A stretch of 35,151 nt of DNA, taken from contig JAPLQE010000089.1 in assembly GCA_026399835.1 (NCBI GenBank), positions 1 through 35,151 of the forward strand. The letters are read 5' to 3'. Shown one piece after another: positions 7,405 through 15,773 of this stretch (its first letter is position 1; each line of letters opens with the position of its first letter). Made by a program: the position numbers and the translations under genes. This DNA comes from Burkholderiales bacterium. GTDB lineage: Bacteria > Pseudomonadota > Gammaproteobacteria > Burkholderiales > Burkholderiaceae_E. The notes under the pieces are model-generated. The model ran no database searches, was not told the DNA's origin, and was given only the letters and a program-made list of their open reading frames with translations.

Positions 7405-8985
7405 ATGTTCGCGGGGTCCGCGCGCACGACGGTCTGTCAGCATGGGCGAGACACACCCAGCCCCCCGATCGACCCGCACTTGGCCATTCCCGCACCGCTT
7501 CTGCAGATCCGCGACGCCCTGCGCGAGGACCACGCGCTGCCGGCGCTCGGCCAGTCGGTCGCGATGGTCACGCGGATGGCGTCCGGCGAATCCGACACCG
7601 TCGAGCAGCTCGCGCAGGCGATCCTCGCCGATGCCTCGCTGACCCACCGGCTGCTGCGCCTGGCCAACTCGCCGCTCTACAGGACGCTCGATTCGGCTGC
7701 GGTGACGACGGTCTCGCGAGCACTCGTCCTGCTCGGATTCGACCAGATCCGCACGCTCGCGCTGTCGATGATGCTGATGGACCGGCTGGTCGAGAGCGCC
7801 CAGTCGCGCGCGGTGATGCGCGACTTCGGTCAGGCGCTCGGCGCGGCCGCGGTCGCCCGCTGCACGCTGCAGCGGCGCTGGCCGGCCTGCGCGGAGGAAG
7901 GCGCGATCGGGGCGATGTTCCGCAATGTCGGGCGGCTGATCGCCGCCATCCACGTGCCCGAAGCGGTCGCGGCCGTGCGCGCCGAGGTCGGCGAGGGCGC
8001 GACGGAGATGAGCGCCGCGCGACGGATCATCGGGCGCAGCTTCGAGGAGCTCGCCCTCGAGGTCGTGGGCGGCTGGGGCCTGCCGGTACGCTTCGAACAC
8101 GCGCTGCAGCCCTGCCCGCCGCGGCCGCTGGCGCCGCGCTCCTCGCTCGACTGTGTGCAGCTCGCGTCGGCGTTCGGCGACGAGTCGGCCCGGCTGGAGC
8201 GGCGCCACGGCCTGCAGGCGCGCGAGCGCACGGTCAGCACGCTGCTGCGCCACTTCGGCGAGGCGCTGGACATGGACAGCGACGCGATCGTCGAGGTGCT
8301 CGATCAGGCGCGCGAGGACACGCAGAAGCTCGCGCAGGGCCTCGGCCTGGCCTCGATGCTCCGCGACGGCCCGGCCGCTGACGCGGATACGCCCGCAGGC
8401 GGGCAGGACCTCGGGGCGGGCGACGCCGGCGACCCCGAGGGCGGTCACTCGACGCGGGTCGCCCCGCGGGGCGGCGTCGCCGAGCAGCAGCTGCAGGCAT
8501 CCCTGTCGCGGGTGGCGCAGGCACTCGCCGAATCGCGCGGCATCGGAAAGGCCGCGCAGGTGGTGACCGAGTCGCTGCGCGAGCTGCTCGGGGCGACCCG
8601 CGTCGTCTACATGGCGCGCGACGACGCCGCGGCCGCCTACCGGCCGCGCGCGGCGGCGGGCTGCAACCTCGCCGAGCTGCGCGCGCGGATCGCGATGCCG
8701 ATGCAGTTCGCCCCGGACCTGTTCCACGCGGCGCTGGCGCGGGGCGCGGACCTGCACATCGCCGACATCGGCGCCGAATCGGTGCGGGGCCGGCTGCCCG
8801 CGTGGCAGACGCTGGCCTTTCCGAAGGCGCGCGGCTTCCTGATGCTGCCGGTGCTGGTCGATGGCCGCCCGATGGGCTTCTTCTATGCCGATCGCGAGGT
8901 GGCGAACGCACCGCCGCCCGACGCCGGCCAGTCCGACGCGATCCGGCTGCTGCGCAACGAGATCGTGCTGGCGCTTCGGACCTAG
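7405..8985 (+). CDS. HDOD domain protein with C-terminal GAF-like domain
   Basis: The protein has about 526 residues. An N-terminal HDOD domain (from LPALGQSVAMVTRMASGES, with ILADASLTHRLLRLANS and ALVLLGFDQIRTLALS, then FRNVGRLIAAIHVPEAV) is followed by a charged linker. A C-terminal domain of about 150 residues resembles GAF (LSRVAQALAESRGIGKAAQ, LGATRVVYMARDD, GFLMLPVLVDGRPMGFFYADRE). HDOD proteins are HD-like regulatory domains, usually without nuclease or phosphodiesterase residues, that work in signalling, stress or motility control. The start is uncertain: ATG at 7405 has only a weak purine run upstream, and TTG at 7480 lies closer to the domain. It is divergent from soxC across the AT-rich region at 7300-7350. 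A link to sulfur regulation is only positional. Confidence 0.82.
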   Translation: MFAGSARTTVCQHGRDTPSPPIDPHLAIPAPLLQIRDALREDHALPALGQSVAMVTRMASGESDTVEQLAQAILADASLTHRLLRLANSPLYRTLDSAAVTTVSRALVLLGFDQIRTLALSMMLMDRLVESAQSRAVMRDFGQALGAAAVARCTLQRRWPACAEEGAIGAMFRNVGRLIAAIHVPEAVAAVRAEVGEGATEMSAARRIIGRSFEELALEVVGGWGLPVRFEHALQPCPPRPLAPRSSLDCVQLASAFGDESARLERRHGLQARERTVSTLLRHFGEALDMDSDAIVEVLDQAREDTQKLAQGLGLASMLRDGPAADADTPAGGQDLGAGDAGDPEGGHSTRVAPRGGVAEQQLQASLSRVAQALAESRGIGKAAQVVTESLRELLGATRVVYMARDDAAAAYRPRAAAGCNLAELRARIAMPMQFAPDLFHAALARGADLHIADIGAESVRGRLPAWQTLAFPKARGFLMLPVLVDGRPMGFFYADREVANAPPPDAGQSDAIRLLRNEIVLALRT

Positions 8986-9016
8986 GCCCGCGGCGCGCTG
9001 AGGTGCGCGGATCGCC

Positions 9017-9048
9017 CGGCATGCATGCCGTCCCGCGCCGGGCGCGGG
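9017..9048. terminator. Paired inverted repeats between convergent genes, possible bidirectional terminator
   Basis: The 77-base gap between two convergent genes contains a perfect 14-base palindrome (CGGCATGCATGCCG, 9017-9030). A hairpin follows immediately, with a 7-bp all-GC stem (CCCGCGC / GCGCGGG) and a 3-base loop at 9032-9048. There is no T-tract, so an intrinsic terminator is only possible; GC-rich hairpins without U-runs are common at gene ends in such genomes. Confidence 0.35.
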
Positions 9049-9062
9049 CACGGTGCGCCCGC

Positions 9063-10274
9063 TCAGTGGAAGTGCGTGCCCTCGGGCTCGGCGTCCTCGG
9101 GCATCTCGGCGTGCACCACCTCGCCCGCGTGGTTCGGATAGAGCGGCACGCCGCAATCCTCGCAGTACTCGGGCTCGGTGATGTCGGTCCAGATGCGCAC
9201 GTCGGTGACGCCGGCCTCGCGCAGCGTCTCGCGGATCCGCTCGAGCGGCGACGGCTCGTCGGTCTCGCTCTCGGCGCCGAGCAGCGGCCACACCACGCCC
9301 TGCGCCACCTCCTCCTCGTCGCCGAGCGACAGCCCGATGCGGTACTCATCGGGCCGGTCTTCGCCGAAGGGCGCGACGGTCGCGCGGATCGCCTCGGGCT
9401 CGAGGTCGAGCGCATGCGTGAGGAAGTGGACGGCGGCCTTGATCGCATAGGGCCGCACGCGCCGGTCGGCCTCGCGCAGGTTGATGTGGTAGGCGTCCGG
9501 CAGCAGGCATTCGAAGCCGCAGCCGGGCAGCAGCGACTCGATCGACGGACGGGCCTGGGTGATCCACTGCTCGAGGCAGGCGACGCGCGAGGCATGCTCG
9601 CCCGACTCGGACAGCTGCCAGCGAAAGAGCGCGCCATCCTGCGGCACGGCGACGGCGGCGATCAGGAAGCGGCCGTCGGCGAGCATCTCCGCGGTCTCGG
9701 GCAGCGACTTCAGGTCGAGGCGCGGCGCGGCGCCTCCGGGGGTGATCGCGGCCTGCCCGAGACGGCGGGTGAGGCGACGCAGCTCGCCGAAATCGCGCGG
9801 CAGCTGGTCGACGCTGTAGAGCACCGGCGCCATCCGGAAACGGACGTCGCGCGCCAGCACGTGCGCCTGCCAGTGCGCCGACAGCGACACCACGGTATCG
9901 GCCGCGATCGGGCCCGACGGGATGCGGAACCGTGTCCAGGCGACGACGGGCGCGGCGACCAGCAGCACGTCCCAGCGCTGGCCGTCGACCTCGACGACCA
10001 GCGACTCGGCTGCGGTCTCGACCGCCTCGATCAGCGCGCCGTAGGCCTCGCCGTCGGTCTGGTTGAGCCGGTCGAGCGCATCGTGGATGGACTGGGGATG
10101 GCCGGTGTCGAGCAGCCGCTCGATGCGCTGCGCGAGCTGGCCGTCCCAGTAGCGATCCTCGACCCGACTGCCCGAATTGGCGAGGCCGAGCGCGGCGGCG
10201 ACGAGCCGCTCGGCGTCGGCCGACAGGTGGGCCTTTCGATCGCGCCCGGTGCGGGCGTGGCGGATTTCTTTCAA
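9063..10274 (-). CDS. DUF2863 family protein
   Basis: This 403-residue protein matches what I know of DUF2863, a family of unknown function found mainly in Burkholderiales and relatives. Typical traits are the basic N-terminus followed by LSADAERLVAAALGLANSGSRVEDRYWD, the FRIPSG and VSLSAHWQAHVLA segments, and a C-terminal cysteine pair YCEDCG (Cys371, Cys374) followed by HAEMPEDAEPEGTHFH, which could bind a metal. There is no signal peptide or membrane segment, so it is probably cytoplasmic. The start is a TTG at 10274; AGGAAGAG lies just upstream and supports it, and no other start precedes the conserved region. A TAAAAT at 10327-10322 on the minus strand could be its -10 box. Function unknown. 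Confidence 0.85.
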   Translation of the reverse strand: MKEIRHARTGRDRKAHLSADAERLVAAALGLANSGSRVEDRYWDGQLAQRIERLLDTGHPQSIHDALDRLNQTDGEAYGALIEAVETAAESLVVEVDGQRWDVLLVAAPVVAWTRFRIPSGPIAADTVVSLSAHWQAHVLARDVRFRMAPVLYSVDQLPRDFGELRRLTRRLGQAAITPGGAAPRLDLKSLPETAEMLADGRFLIAAVAVPQDGALFRWQLSESGEHASRVACLEQWITQARPSIESLLPGCGFECLLPDAYHINLREADRRVRPYAIKAAVHFLTHALDLEPEAIRATVAPFGEDRPDEYRIGLSLGDEEEVAQGVVWPLLGAESETDEPSPLERIRETLREAGVTDVRIWTDITEPEYCEDCGVPLYPNHAGEVVHAEMPEDAEPEGTHFH

Positions 10275-10396
10275 GGGACTCTTCCTGGCGCCCCCTGCCG
10301 GCAGGGCGGGGCGGACCGGGCATTTTACCGGAATGCGGCCGCCGGCCCGCCGGGCGGCGCCTTGGCCACGGCTGCGAGGCAGGCTAGGCTCGCGTC

Positions 10397-11776
10397 ATGA
10401 CCGCCATGCCTCTCCAGACCGGCCGGACCCGGCGACCGGAACGCTCCAGGCGGGCGCCCCCCGGGGCCGCCCTCCTGGGCGCCGTGCTCGCTGCCGTGCT
10501 CGCCTCGGGATGCGGGAGTTCCGGCGGCTCGGGTGACGCCGGCGGCGGCACGGCGCAGCCTGCCGAGCTGACCGAAGTCGGCTGGGTCCGTTCGGTGATG
10601 AAGAGCGTCTACCTGTACGCGGACCGCGTCCCCGCGGCCGACCTCACAGGGCTCGAGACCGCCTCGCAGGCGCTCGAGGCCCTGCGGGTGAACCCACCCG
10701 ACCGGTTCAGCTACGTCGAGAAGCGGACCACCTACGACGGCTTCTTCGACGAGGGCACCTCGGTCGGACTGGGCATCGGGCTGCGGATCGAGGCCGGCGC
10801 CGTCGTGCTGCGATTCGTGCTGCCCGACTCCCCGGCCGACCGCGCCGGGCTTCGGCGCGGCGACCGGATCGTCTCGATCGGCGGCGTCGACATCGCCACG
10901 CTGGTCGCCGCCGGCACCGTGACCGCCGCGCTCGGCCCGTCCGAAGCCGGCTTCGTGGTGCGGCTCGGCTGGCGCCGGGACGCCACCCTCACCGAAGCCG
11001 ACATCTCCAAGGCGAGCTACACGGTGTCGCCGATCCTGGCCAGCCGCGTCATCGAGCGCGGCGGGGCGCGCATCGGCTACGTCGCGCTCTACACCTTCAC
11101 CGAGACCGCCCGCCCGGCCTGGGATGCGGCGATCGCCGCGCTGCGCGAGGCGGGCGCGCGCTCGCTCGTCGTCGACCTGCGCGAGAACGGCGGCGGGCGG
11201 CTCTACGTGGCGGCCGACATCGCCGGCTCGCTCGCACCGCGCAGCGCCGTCGGCCAGACCTTCACCGAGCTGCGCCACAACGCCGCGAACCTCGCCAGCG
11301 ACCTGTCGATCCCGATGCCCAGCCGTCCGGGCACCGGTGCGTTCGAGCAGGTCGCCTGGCTGGTCTCGGACATCACCTGCTCGGCCTCGGAGTCGCTGAT
11401 CGTCGGGCTGCGCCCGTTCCGCGACGACCCGCTCATCGGTACCCCGACCTGCGGCAAGCCGGTCGGCTTCGAGCCGCAGGTGCGCGGCGACGTCGTGCTG
11501 AGTGCGGTCAGCTTCATCGGCCGCAACCGCGACGGCCTGAGCGACTGGTTCGACGGCCTGCCGCCGACCTGCACGGTCTCGGCCGAGCCGTACCTGCCCT
11601 TCGGCGACGAGGCCGATCCCCGCCTGGCGGAGGCACTGCAGCGGCTGGGCAGCGGGGCCTGCAGCGCGACGGCCCAGGCGGCCCAGGCGGCGGCGAAATC
11701 GGTGCGCGCCCCGCCGTCGTTCCCGGCACGGCTGCCCGCCTCCCTCGGACTGGCGAGCGAGACCGGCCTGCTCTGA
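10397..11776 (+). CDS. S41 family peptidase with PDZ domain, lipoprotein
   Basis: S41 (C-terminal processing protease) family member, 459 residues, probably acting in the periplasm. The signal ends in a lipobox LASGC with Cys39, followed by a Gly/Ser linker. Residues about 60-110 resemble the N-terminal domain of CtpA-like proteases. A PDZ domain is at about 117-190 (GIGLRIEAGAVVLRFVLPDSPADRAGLRRGDRI). The protease core has the VVDLRENGGG signature at 258-267, a Ser in ITCSASESLI (329 or 331) as nucleophile, and Lys354 in TCGKPVG as general base. Two cysteines flank the active site (328, 352) and may form a disulfide; this differs from the usual SASASE context of CtpA. It is divergent from the DUF2863 gene and convergent with dnaQ. 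Confidence 0.85.
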   Translation: MTAMPLQTGRTRRPERSRRAPPGAALLGAVLAAVLASGCGSSGGSGDAGGGTAQPAELTEVGWVRSVMKSVYLYADRVPAADLTGLETASQALEALRVNPPDRFSYVEKRTTYDGFFDEGTSVGLGIGLRIEAGAVVLRFVLPDSPADRAGLRRGDRIVSIGGVDIATLVAAGTVTAALGPSEAGFVVRLGWRRDATLTEADISKASYTVSPILASRVIERGGARIGYVALYTFTETARPAWDAAIAALREAGARSLVVDLRENGGGRLYVAADIAGSLAPRSAVGQTFTELRHNAANLASDLSIPMPSRPGTGAFEQVAWLVSDITCSASESLIVGLRPFRDDPLIGTPTCGKPVGFEPQVRGDVVLSAVSFIGRNRDGLSDWFDGLPPTCTVSAEPYLPFGDEADPRLAEALQRLGSGACSATAQAAQAAAKSVRAPPSFPARLPASLGLASETGLL

Positions 11777-11871
11777 CGGGCGCAGCAATCGGGCGGTGAT
11801 CTGACCGTGATCGGACCGGCAATGCCCGGCGATCGAGGCGCGATCGGCGGCCGGTCGGCCCGGGCCGGCGT

Positions 11872-12585
11872 TCAGGCGGGCTGGACCGGCTCCAGAACCC
11901 AGATCGCCTGACCCTTGCGCTCCTTGCCGATCGCAGCGAGCGCCGCCTCGTGGGCGGCCGCCTCGGCCGGCGACGCCGCCTTCACCGCGAGGCCGCGCGG
12001 CGGCCACTCGATCGGCTCGGCGCCGTCCGCGCGCCCGTCGCCCGCGTCGAGCGCGATCTCGAAGCTGTCCTGGCCGCGCGTCATCGCCAGATAGACCTCG
12101 GCGAGCAGCTCGGAGTCGAGCAGCGCGCCGTGCAGCGTGCGATGCGAGTTCGACACGCCATAGCGGTCGCACAGCGCATCGAGCGAGTTGCGCTTGCCGG
12201 GATGCAGCTCGCGCGCCATCAGCAGCGTGTCGAGCACCGCGCCGCAGCGCTCGCGAAAGCGTCCGTGCCCGACGCGTGCGAGCTCGGCGTCGAGGAACGA
12301 CAGGTCGAAGGCCGCGTTGTGGATCAGCACCTCGGCGCCATCGCAGAACGCGAGTACCCGATCGGCGACCTCGGCGAAGCGCGGCTTGTCGCGCAGGTCG
12401 TCCCAGGTCATGCCGTGCACCTCGGTCGCGGCCTCGTCGATCTCGCGCTCGGGGTTGAGGTACAGGTGCAGCGTGCGCCCGGTCAGCCGGCGGTTGACGA
12501 TCTCCAGACAGCCGATCTCGATGACCCGATGGCCCTCGGCGGCCGACAGGCCCGTGGTTTCGGTGTCGAGGACGACCTGTCGCAT
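11872..12585 (-). CDS. dnaQ: DnaQ, DNA polymerase III epsilon (3'-5' proofreading exonuclease)
   Basis: DnaQ is the proofreading subunit of the replicative polymerase core. The 237-residue protein starts MRQVVLDTETTGLS and shows all three exonuclease motifs of the DEDDh family: Exo I DTETTG, Exo II LIHNAAFDLSFLDAEL, and Exo III HGALLDSELLAEVY with the catalytic His and Asp. LHPGKRNSLDALCDRYGVSNSHRTLHG is typical of proteobacterial epsilon. The ATG at 12585 shares its A with the TGA stop of the upstream RND pump gene (TGATG), so translation is probably coupled. Beta- and gammaproteobacterial dnaQ commonly lies next to rnhA; here rnhA is about 6 kb away. The 3' end faces the S41 gene across 95 bases containing a GC-rich palindromic stretch. 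Confidence 0.95.
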   Translation of the reverse strand: MRQVVLDTETTGLSAAEGHRVIEIGCLEIVNRRLTGRTLHLYLNPEREIDEAATEVHGMTWDDLRDKPRFAEVADRVLAFCDGAEVLIHNAAFDLSFLDAELARVGHGRFRERCGAVLDTLLMARELHPGKRNSLDALCDRYGVSNSHRTLHGALLDSELLAEVYLAMTRGQDSFEIALDAGDGRADGAEPIEWPPRGLAVKAASPAEAAAHEAALAAIGKERKGQAIWVLEPVQPA

Positions 12586-15500
12586 CAAGATCCCGCCGCC
12601 GGCGACGGGCGCTGCTCGACCGCCACCGCGGCCGCGCCGTGGCCGGCCGCCACCTCGCCGTGCGGCGCCGGCGGGGCCGCATCGGCCTCGGCCTGCGCCG
12701 CGGCCGCCTGGGCGCCACCGAACTTCTTGCCGCGGGTGAGCAGCGTGTAGAAGGTCGGCACCACGAACAGCGTGAGGACGGTGCCCAGCGTCATGCCGCC
12801 GACGATCACCATGCCGATCTGGATCCGGCTCTCGGAGCCGGCCCCGGTCGCCAGCGCCAGCGGCACCGCGCCCAGCACCATCGCACCGGTGGTCATCAGG
12901 ATCGGGCGCAGCCGCAGCGCCGCCGCCTCGATGACGGCCTCGCGCATCGCGCGGCCCTCCTCGCGCAGCTGGTTGGCGAACTCGACGATCAGGATGCCGT
13001 GCTTGGTGATCAGGCCCACCAGCGTGATCAGGCCGATCTGGCTGTAGACGTTGAGCGTCCCCCCGCTCCACTGCAGCAGCGCGAGCGCCCCCGTCATCGC
13101 CAGCGGCACGGTGAGCATGATGACGAACGGGTCGATGAAGCTCTCGAACTGCGCGGCCAGCACCAGGTAGATGAATCCGAGGGCGAGCGCGAAGGTCAGG
13201 AAGAGCTCGGAGGACGACTGCTTGAACTCGCGCGTCTGGCCGTTGTAGTCGATCGCGTAGCCGCTGGGCAGGTGCTTGCGCGCCGCCGCCTCGAGGTAGT
13301 CGACCGCCTCGCCGAGCGAGGTGCCCGGCGCGAGGTTGGCGGTGATGGTGACCGCACGGCGCTGGGCGAAGTGGTTGAGCTCGCGCGGGCTGACCGATTC
13401 CTTCCAGCCCACCAGGCTCGACAGCGGCACCATCGCGTCGTTGCGCCCGCGCACGAAGATCGCGGCGATGTCCTGCGGCGAGGAGCGGGCCGACGGATCG
13501 AGCTGCACGACGACGTCGTACTGCTCGCCGTTGCGCTTGAAGCGGGTGACCTGACGGCCGCCGAGCATGGTCTCCACCGCACGGCCGATCGCGTCCACCG
13601 ACACGCCGACGTCGGCCGCACGGTCGCGGTCGATGGTCAGGCGCACCTCGGGCTTGTTCAGCCGGAGGTCGCTGTCGACGCCCTGCAGGCCGTTCCAGGT
13701 CTGCAGGTCGCGCAGCAGCGGCTGCAGCGTGCGCTGCAGCGTGTCGTAGGGATCGGAGGTCATCACGACGAAGTTGATCGGACGCTCGCGCGGCGACTGC
13801 CCGAGCGAGGGCGGCGCCACGGCGAAGGCCAGCACGCCGGGAATCGCCAGCAGCTTGGGCTGCAGCTCCTTGACGATGTCCTGGACGCTGCGCGTGCGGC
13901 TGTCCCAGTCGGTCAGGCGCCAGAACGCAATGCCCTGGGCGACCGTGGGATTGCCGGCGATCACGAAGGCGCGGTCGATCTCGGGGATGCTGCGTGCGAT
14001 GCCCTCGAGCTGGCGGCCGTACTTCTCGGTGTAGCCGATCGAGGCGCCGTCGGGGCCGTTGATGATCGAGACGATCGTGCCCCGGTCCTCGACCGGCGAC
14101 AGCTCCTTCTTCATGCCGATCCACAGCGCGTAGCATGCGTAGGCCACCGCGAGGTAGGCGATCAGCACCAGCCAGCGGTTGCGCAGCGTGAAGCGCAGCA
14201 CCGCGGCGTAGCCCCGGGTCATGCCGTCGAGCACCGCCTCGATCGCGGTGCCGATGAAGGTGCGCTTGCCGTGCGGCTTGAGCAGCCGGCTGCACATCAT
14301 CGGCGACAGCGTGAGCGCGATGAAGCCCGAGACGATCACCGCGCCGGCCAGCGTCAGCGCGAACTCGACGAACAGCCGCCCGATGCGGCCCGGCGTGAAC
14401 GCGACCGGCGCGTACACCGCGGCCAGCGTCAGCGTCATCGCGATGACCGCGAAGCCGACCTCGCGCGTGCCGCGGAATGCAGCGGCCATCGGCGACATGC
14501 CGTTCTCGATGTGGCGGTAGATGTTCTCGAGCACCACGATCGCGTCGTCGACCACCAGGCCGATCGCCAGCACCAGCGCGAGCAGGGTCAGCGTGTTGAT
14601 CGAGAAGCCCGCGGCCAGCATCAGCGCGAAAGTGGTGACCAGGCAGACCGGGATGGTGATCAGCGGGATGATGCTCGCGCGCAGCGAGTGCAGGAACAGG
14701 AAGATGACCAGCGCCACCAGCACCACCGCCTCGGCGATCGTCTTGTAGACCGACTTGATCGCGCGGTCGATGAAGACGGTGTTGTCGTTGGCGATCTGGA
14801 TGGTCAGGCCGGGCGGCAGGTCGCGCTGGATGTTGGGCAGCTCGGCGCGCAGCGCGTCGGCCAGCACCAGCGGGTTGGCGGTGGCCTGCTTGACCACGCC
14901 GACCGAGATCGCGTCGCGGCCGTTCAGGCGCACGATCGAGCGTTCGGTGCGCGGCGCGATGCCGACCTTGCCGATGTCGCGGATGCGGACCGGGTAGTTG
15001 TTGACGGTCTTGACGACCACGTCCTCGAACTGCCCGGCGCGCTGCAGGTCCGTCTGCGAGACGACGGTGAACTCGCGCTGCGTGCTCTCGATGCGGCCCG
15101 ACGGGATCTCGACGTTCTGCCGGCGCAGCGCGTCCTCCACATCCAGGGGCGTCAGGCGGTAGGCGGCGAGCCGGTCGGGGTCGAGCCATATCCGCATCGA
15201 GTACGCCCGCTCGCCGAAGATCCGCACGTCGGCCGCGCCCGGCAGCGTCTGCACGCGCGGCTTGACGTTGCGGTTCACGTAGTCCGACACGTCGAGCGGG
15301 CTCATCGTGTCGCTGGAGAACGCCATCCAGATGATCGGGTTCGCGTCGGCCTCGACCTTGGCGATCACCGGCTCGTCGGCATCCTGCGGCAGGCGCTGGC
15401 GCACGCGCGCGACGCGGTCGCGCACGTCGGCGGCCGCGGAGTCGGCATCGCGCTCGAGCCGGAAGCGCACGGTAATCTGGCTCTGCTCGGGCCGGGAGAT

Positions 15501-15746
15501 GGAGGTCAGCACGTCGACCCCCTCGATCCCGGCGATCGAATCCTCCAGCGGCTTGGTGACCTGCGATTCGATGATCTCCGCCGAGGCCCCGGTGTACCGC
15601 GTCTCGACGTTGACGACCGGCAGGTCGATCTTCGGATACTCCCTCACCGACAGGCGCTGGTAGCTCACCACGCCCAGCAGCATCAGGACCAGGGACAGCA
15701 CCGTCGCGAAGACGGGGCGGCGGATGCAGATGTCGGACAGGACCAT
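12585..15746 (-). CDS. RND family efflux pump, inner-membrane permease (HAE1-type)
   Basis: This 1053-residue protein has the size and motifs of AcrB/MdtB/MexI-type multidrug exporters that use the proton gradient to move hydrophobic compounds outward. The first membrane segment follows MVLSDICIRRPVFATVLS. TM4 contains GLVVDDAIVVLENIYRHIENG with the paired aspartates of the proton relay, and TM10 contains the family lysine in LVGLITKHGILIVEFAN. The two large periplasmic loops (for example TRYTGASAEIIESQVTKPLEDSIAGIEGVD) are present. The C-terminus has an Ala-rich tail. The adaptor gene lies 27 bases upstream, but no outer-membrane factor is present, so a TolC-like protein from elsewhere is needed. 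The stop overlaps the dnaQ start. Substrate cannot be told. Confidence 0.93.
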   Translation of the reverse strand: MVLSDICIRRPVFATVLSLVLMLLGVVSYQRLSVREYPKIDLPVVNVETRYTGASAEIIESQVTKPLEDSIAGIEGVDVLTSISRPEQSQITVRFRLERDADSAAADVRDRVARVRQRLPQDADEPVIAKVEADANPIIWMAFSSDTMSPLDVSDYVNRNVKPRVQTLPGAADVRIFGERAYSMRIWLDPDRLAAYRLTPLDVEDALRRQNVEIPSGRIESTQREFTVVSQTDLQRAGQFEDVVVKTVNNYPVRIRDIGKVGIAPRTERSIVRLNGRDAISVGVVKQATANPLVLADALRAELPNIQRDLPPGLTIQIANDNTVFIDRAIKSVYKTIAEAVVLVALVIFLFLHSLRASIIPLITIPVCLVTTFALMLAAGFSINTLTLLALVLAIGLVVDDAIVVLENIYRHIENGMSPMAAAFRGTREVGFAVIAMTLTLAAVYAPVAFTPGRIGRLFVEFALTLAGAVIVSGFIALTLSPMMCSRLLKPHGKRTFIGTAIEAVLDGMTRGYAAVLRFTLRNRWLVLIAYLAVAYACYALWIGMKKELSPVEDRGTIVSIINGPDGASIGYTEKYGRQLEGIARSIPEIDRAFVIAGNPTVAQGIAFWRLTDWDSRTRSVQDIVKELQPKLLAIPGVLAFAVAPPSLGQSPRERPINFVVMTSDPYDTLQRTLQPLLRDLQTWNGLQGVDSDLRLNKPEVRLTIDRDRAADVGVSVDAIGRAVETMLGGRQVTRFKRNGEQYDVVVQLDPSARSSPQDIAAIFVRGRNDAMVPLSSLVGWKESVSPRELNHFAQRRAVTITANLAPGTSLGEAVDYLEAAARKHLPSGYAIDYNGQTREFKQSSSELFLTFALALGFIYLVLAAQFESFIDPFVIMLTVPLAMTGALALLQWSGGTLNVYSQIGLITLVGLITKHGILIVEFANQLREEGRAMREAVIEAAALRLRPILMTTGAMVLGAVPLALATGAGSESRIQIGMVIVGGMTLGTVLTLFVVPTFYTLLTRGKKFGGAQAAAAQAEADAAPPAPHGEVAAGHGAAAVAVEQRPSPAAGS

Positions 15747-15773
15747 GCCGAGCCTCCGGCGGAACCGGGTTGC

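Noticed and set aside
5508-8381. 957-residue open frame on the plus strand
   Set aside because: Antisense to soxD and soxC and then out of frame with the HDOD gene; Arg/Ala/His-rich shadow.
11872-15189. 1105-residue frame that would fuse an unknown N-terminus to DnaQ
   Set aside because: Only the last 237 residues are DnaQ; the rest is the RND gene read out of frame. The proper start is ATG 12585.
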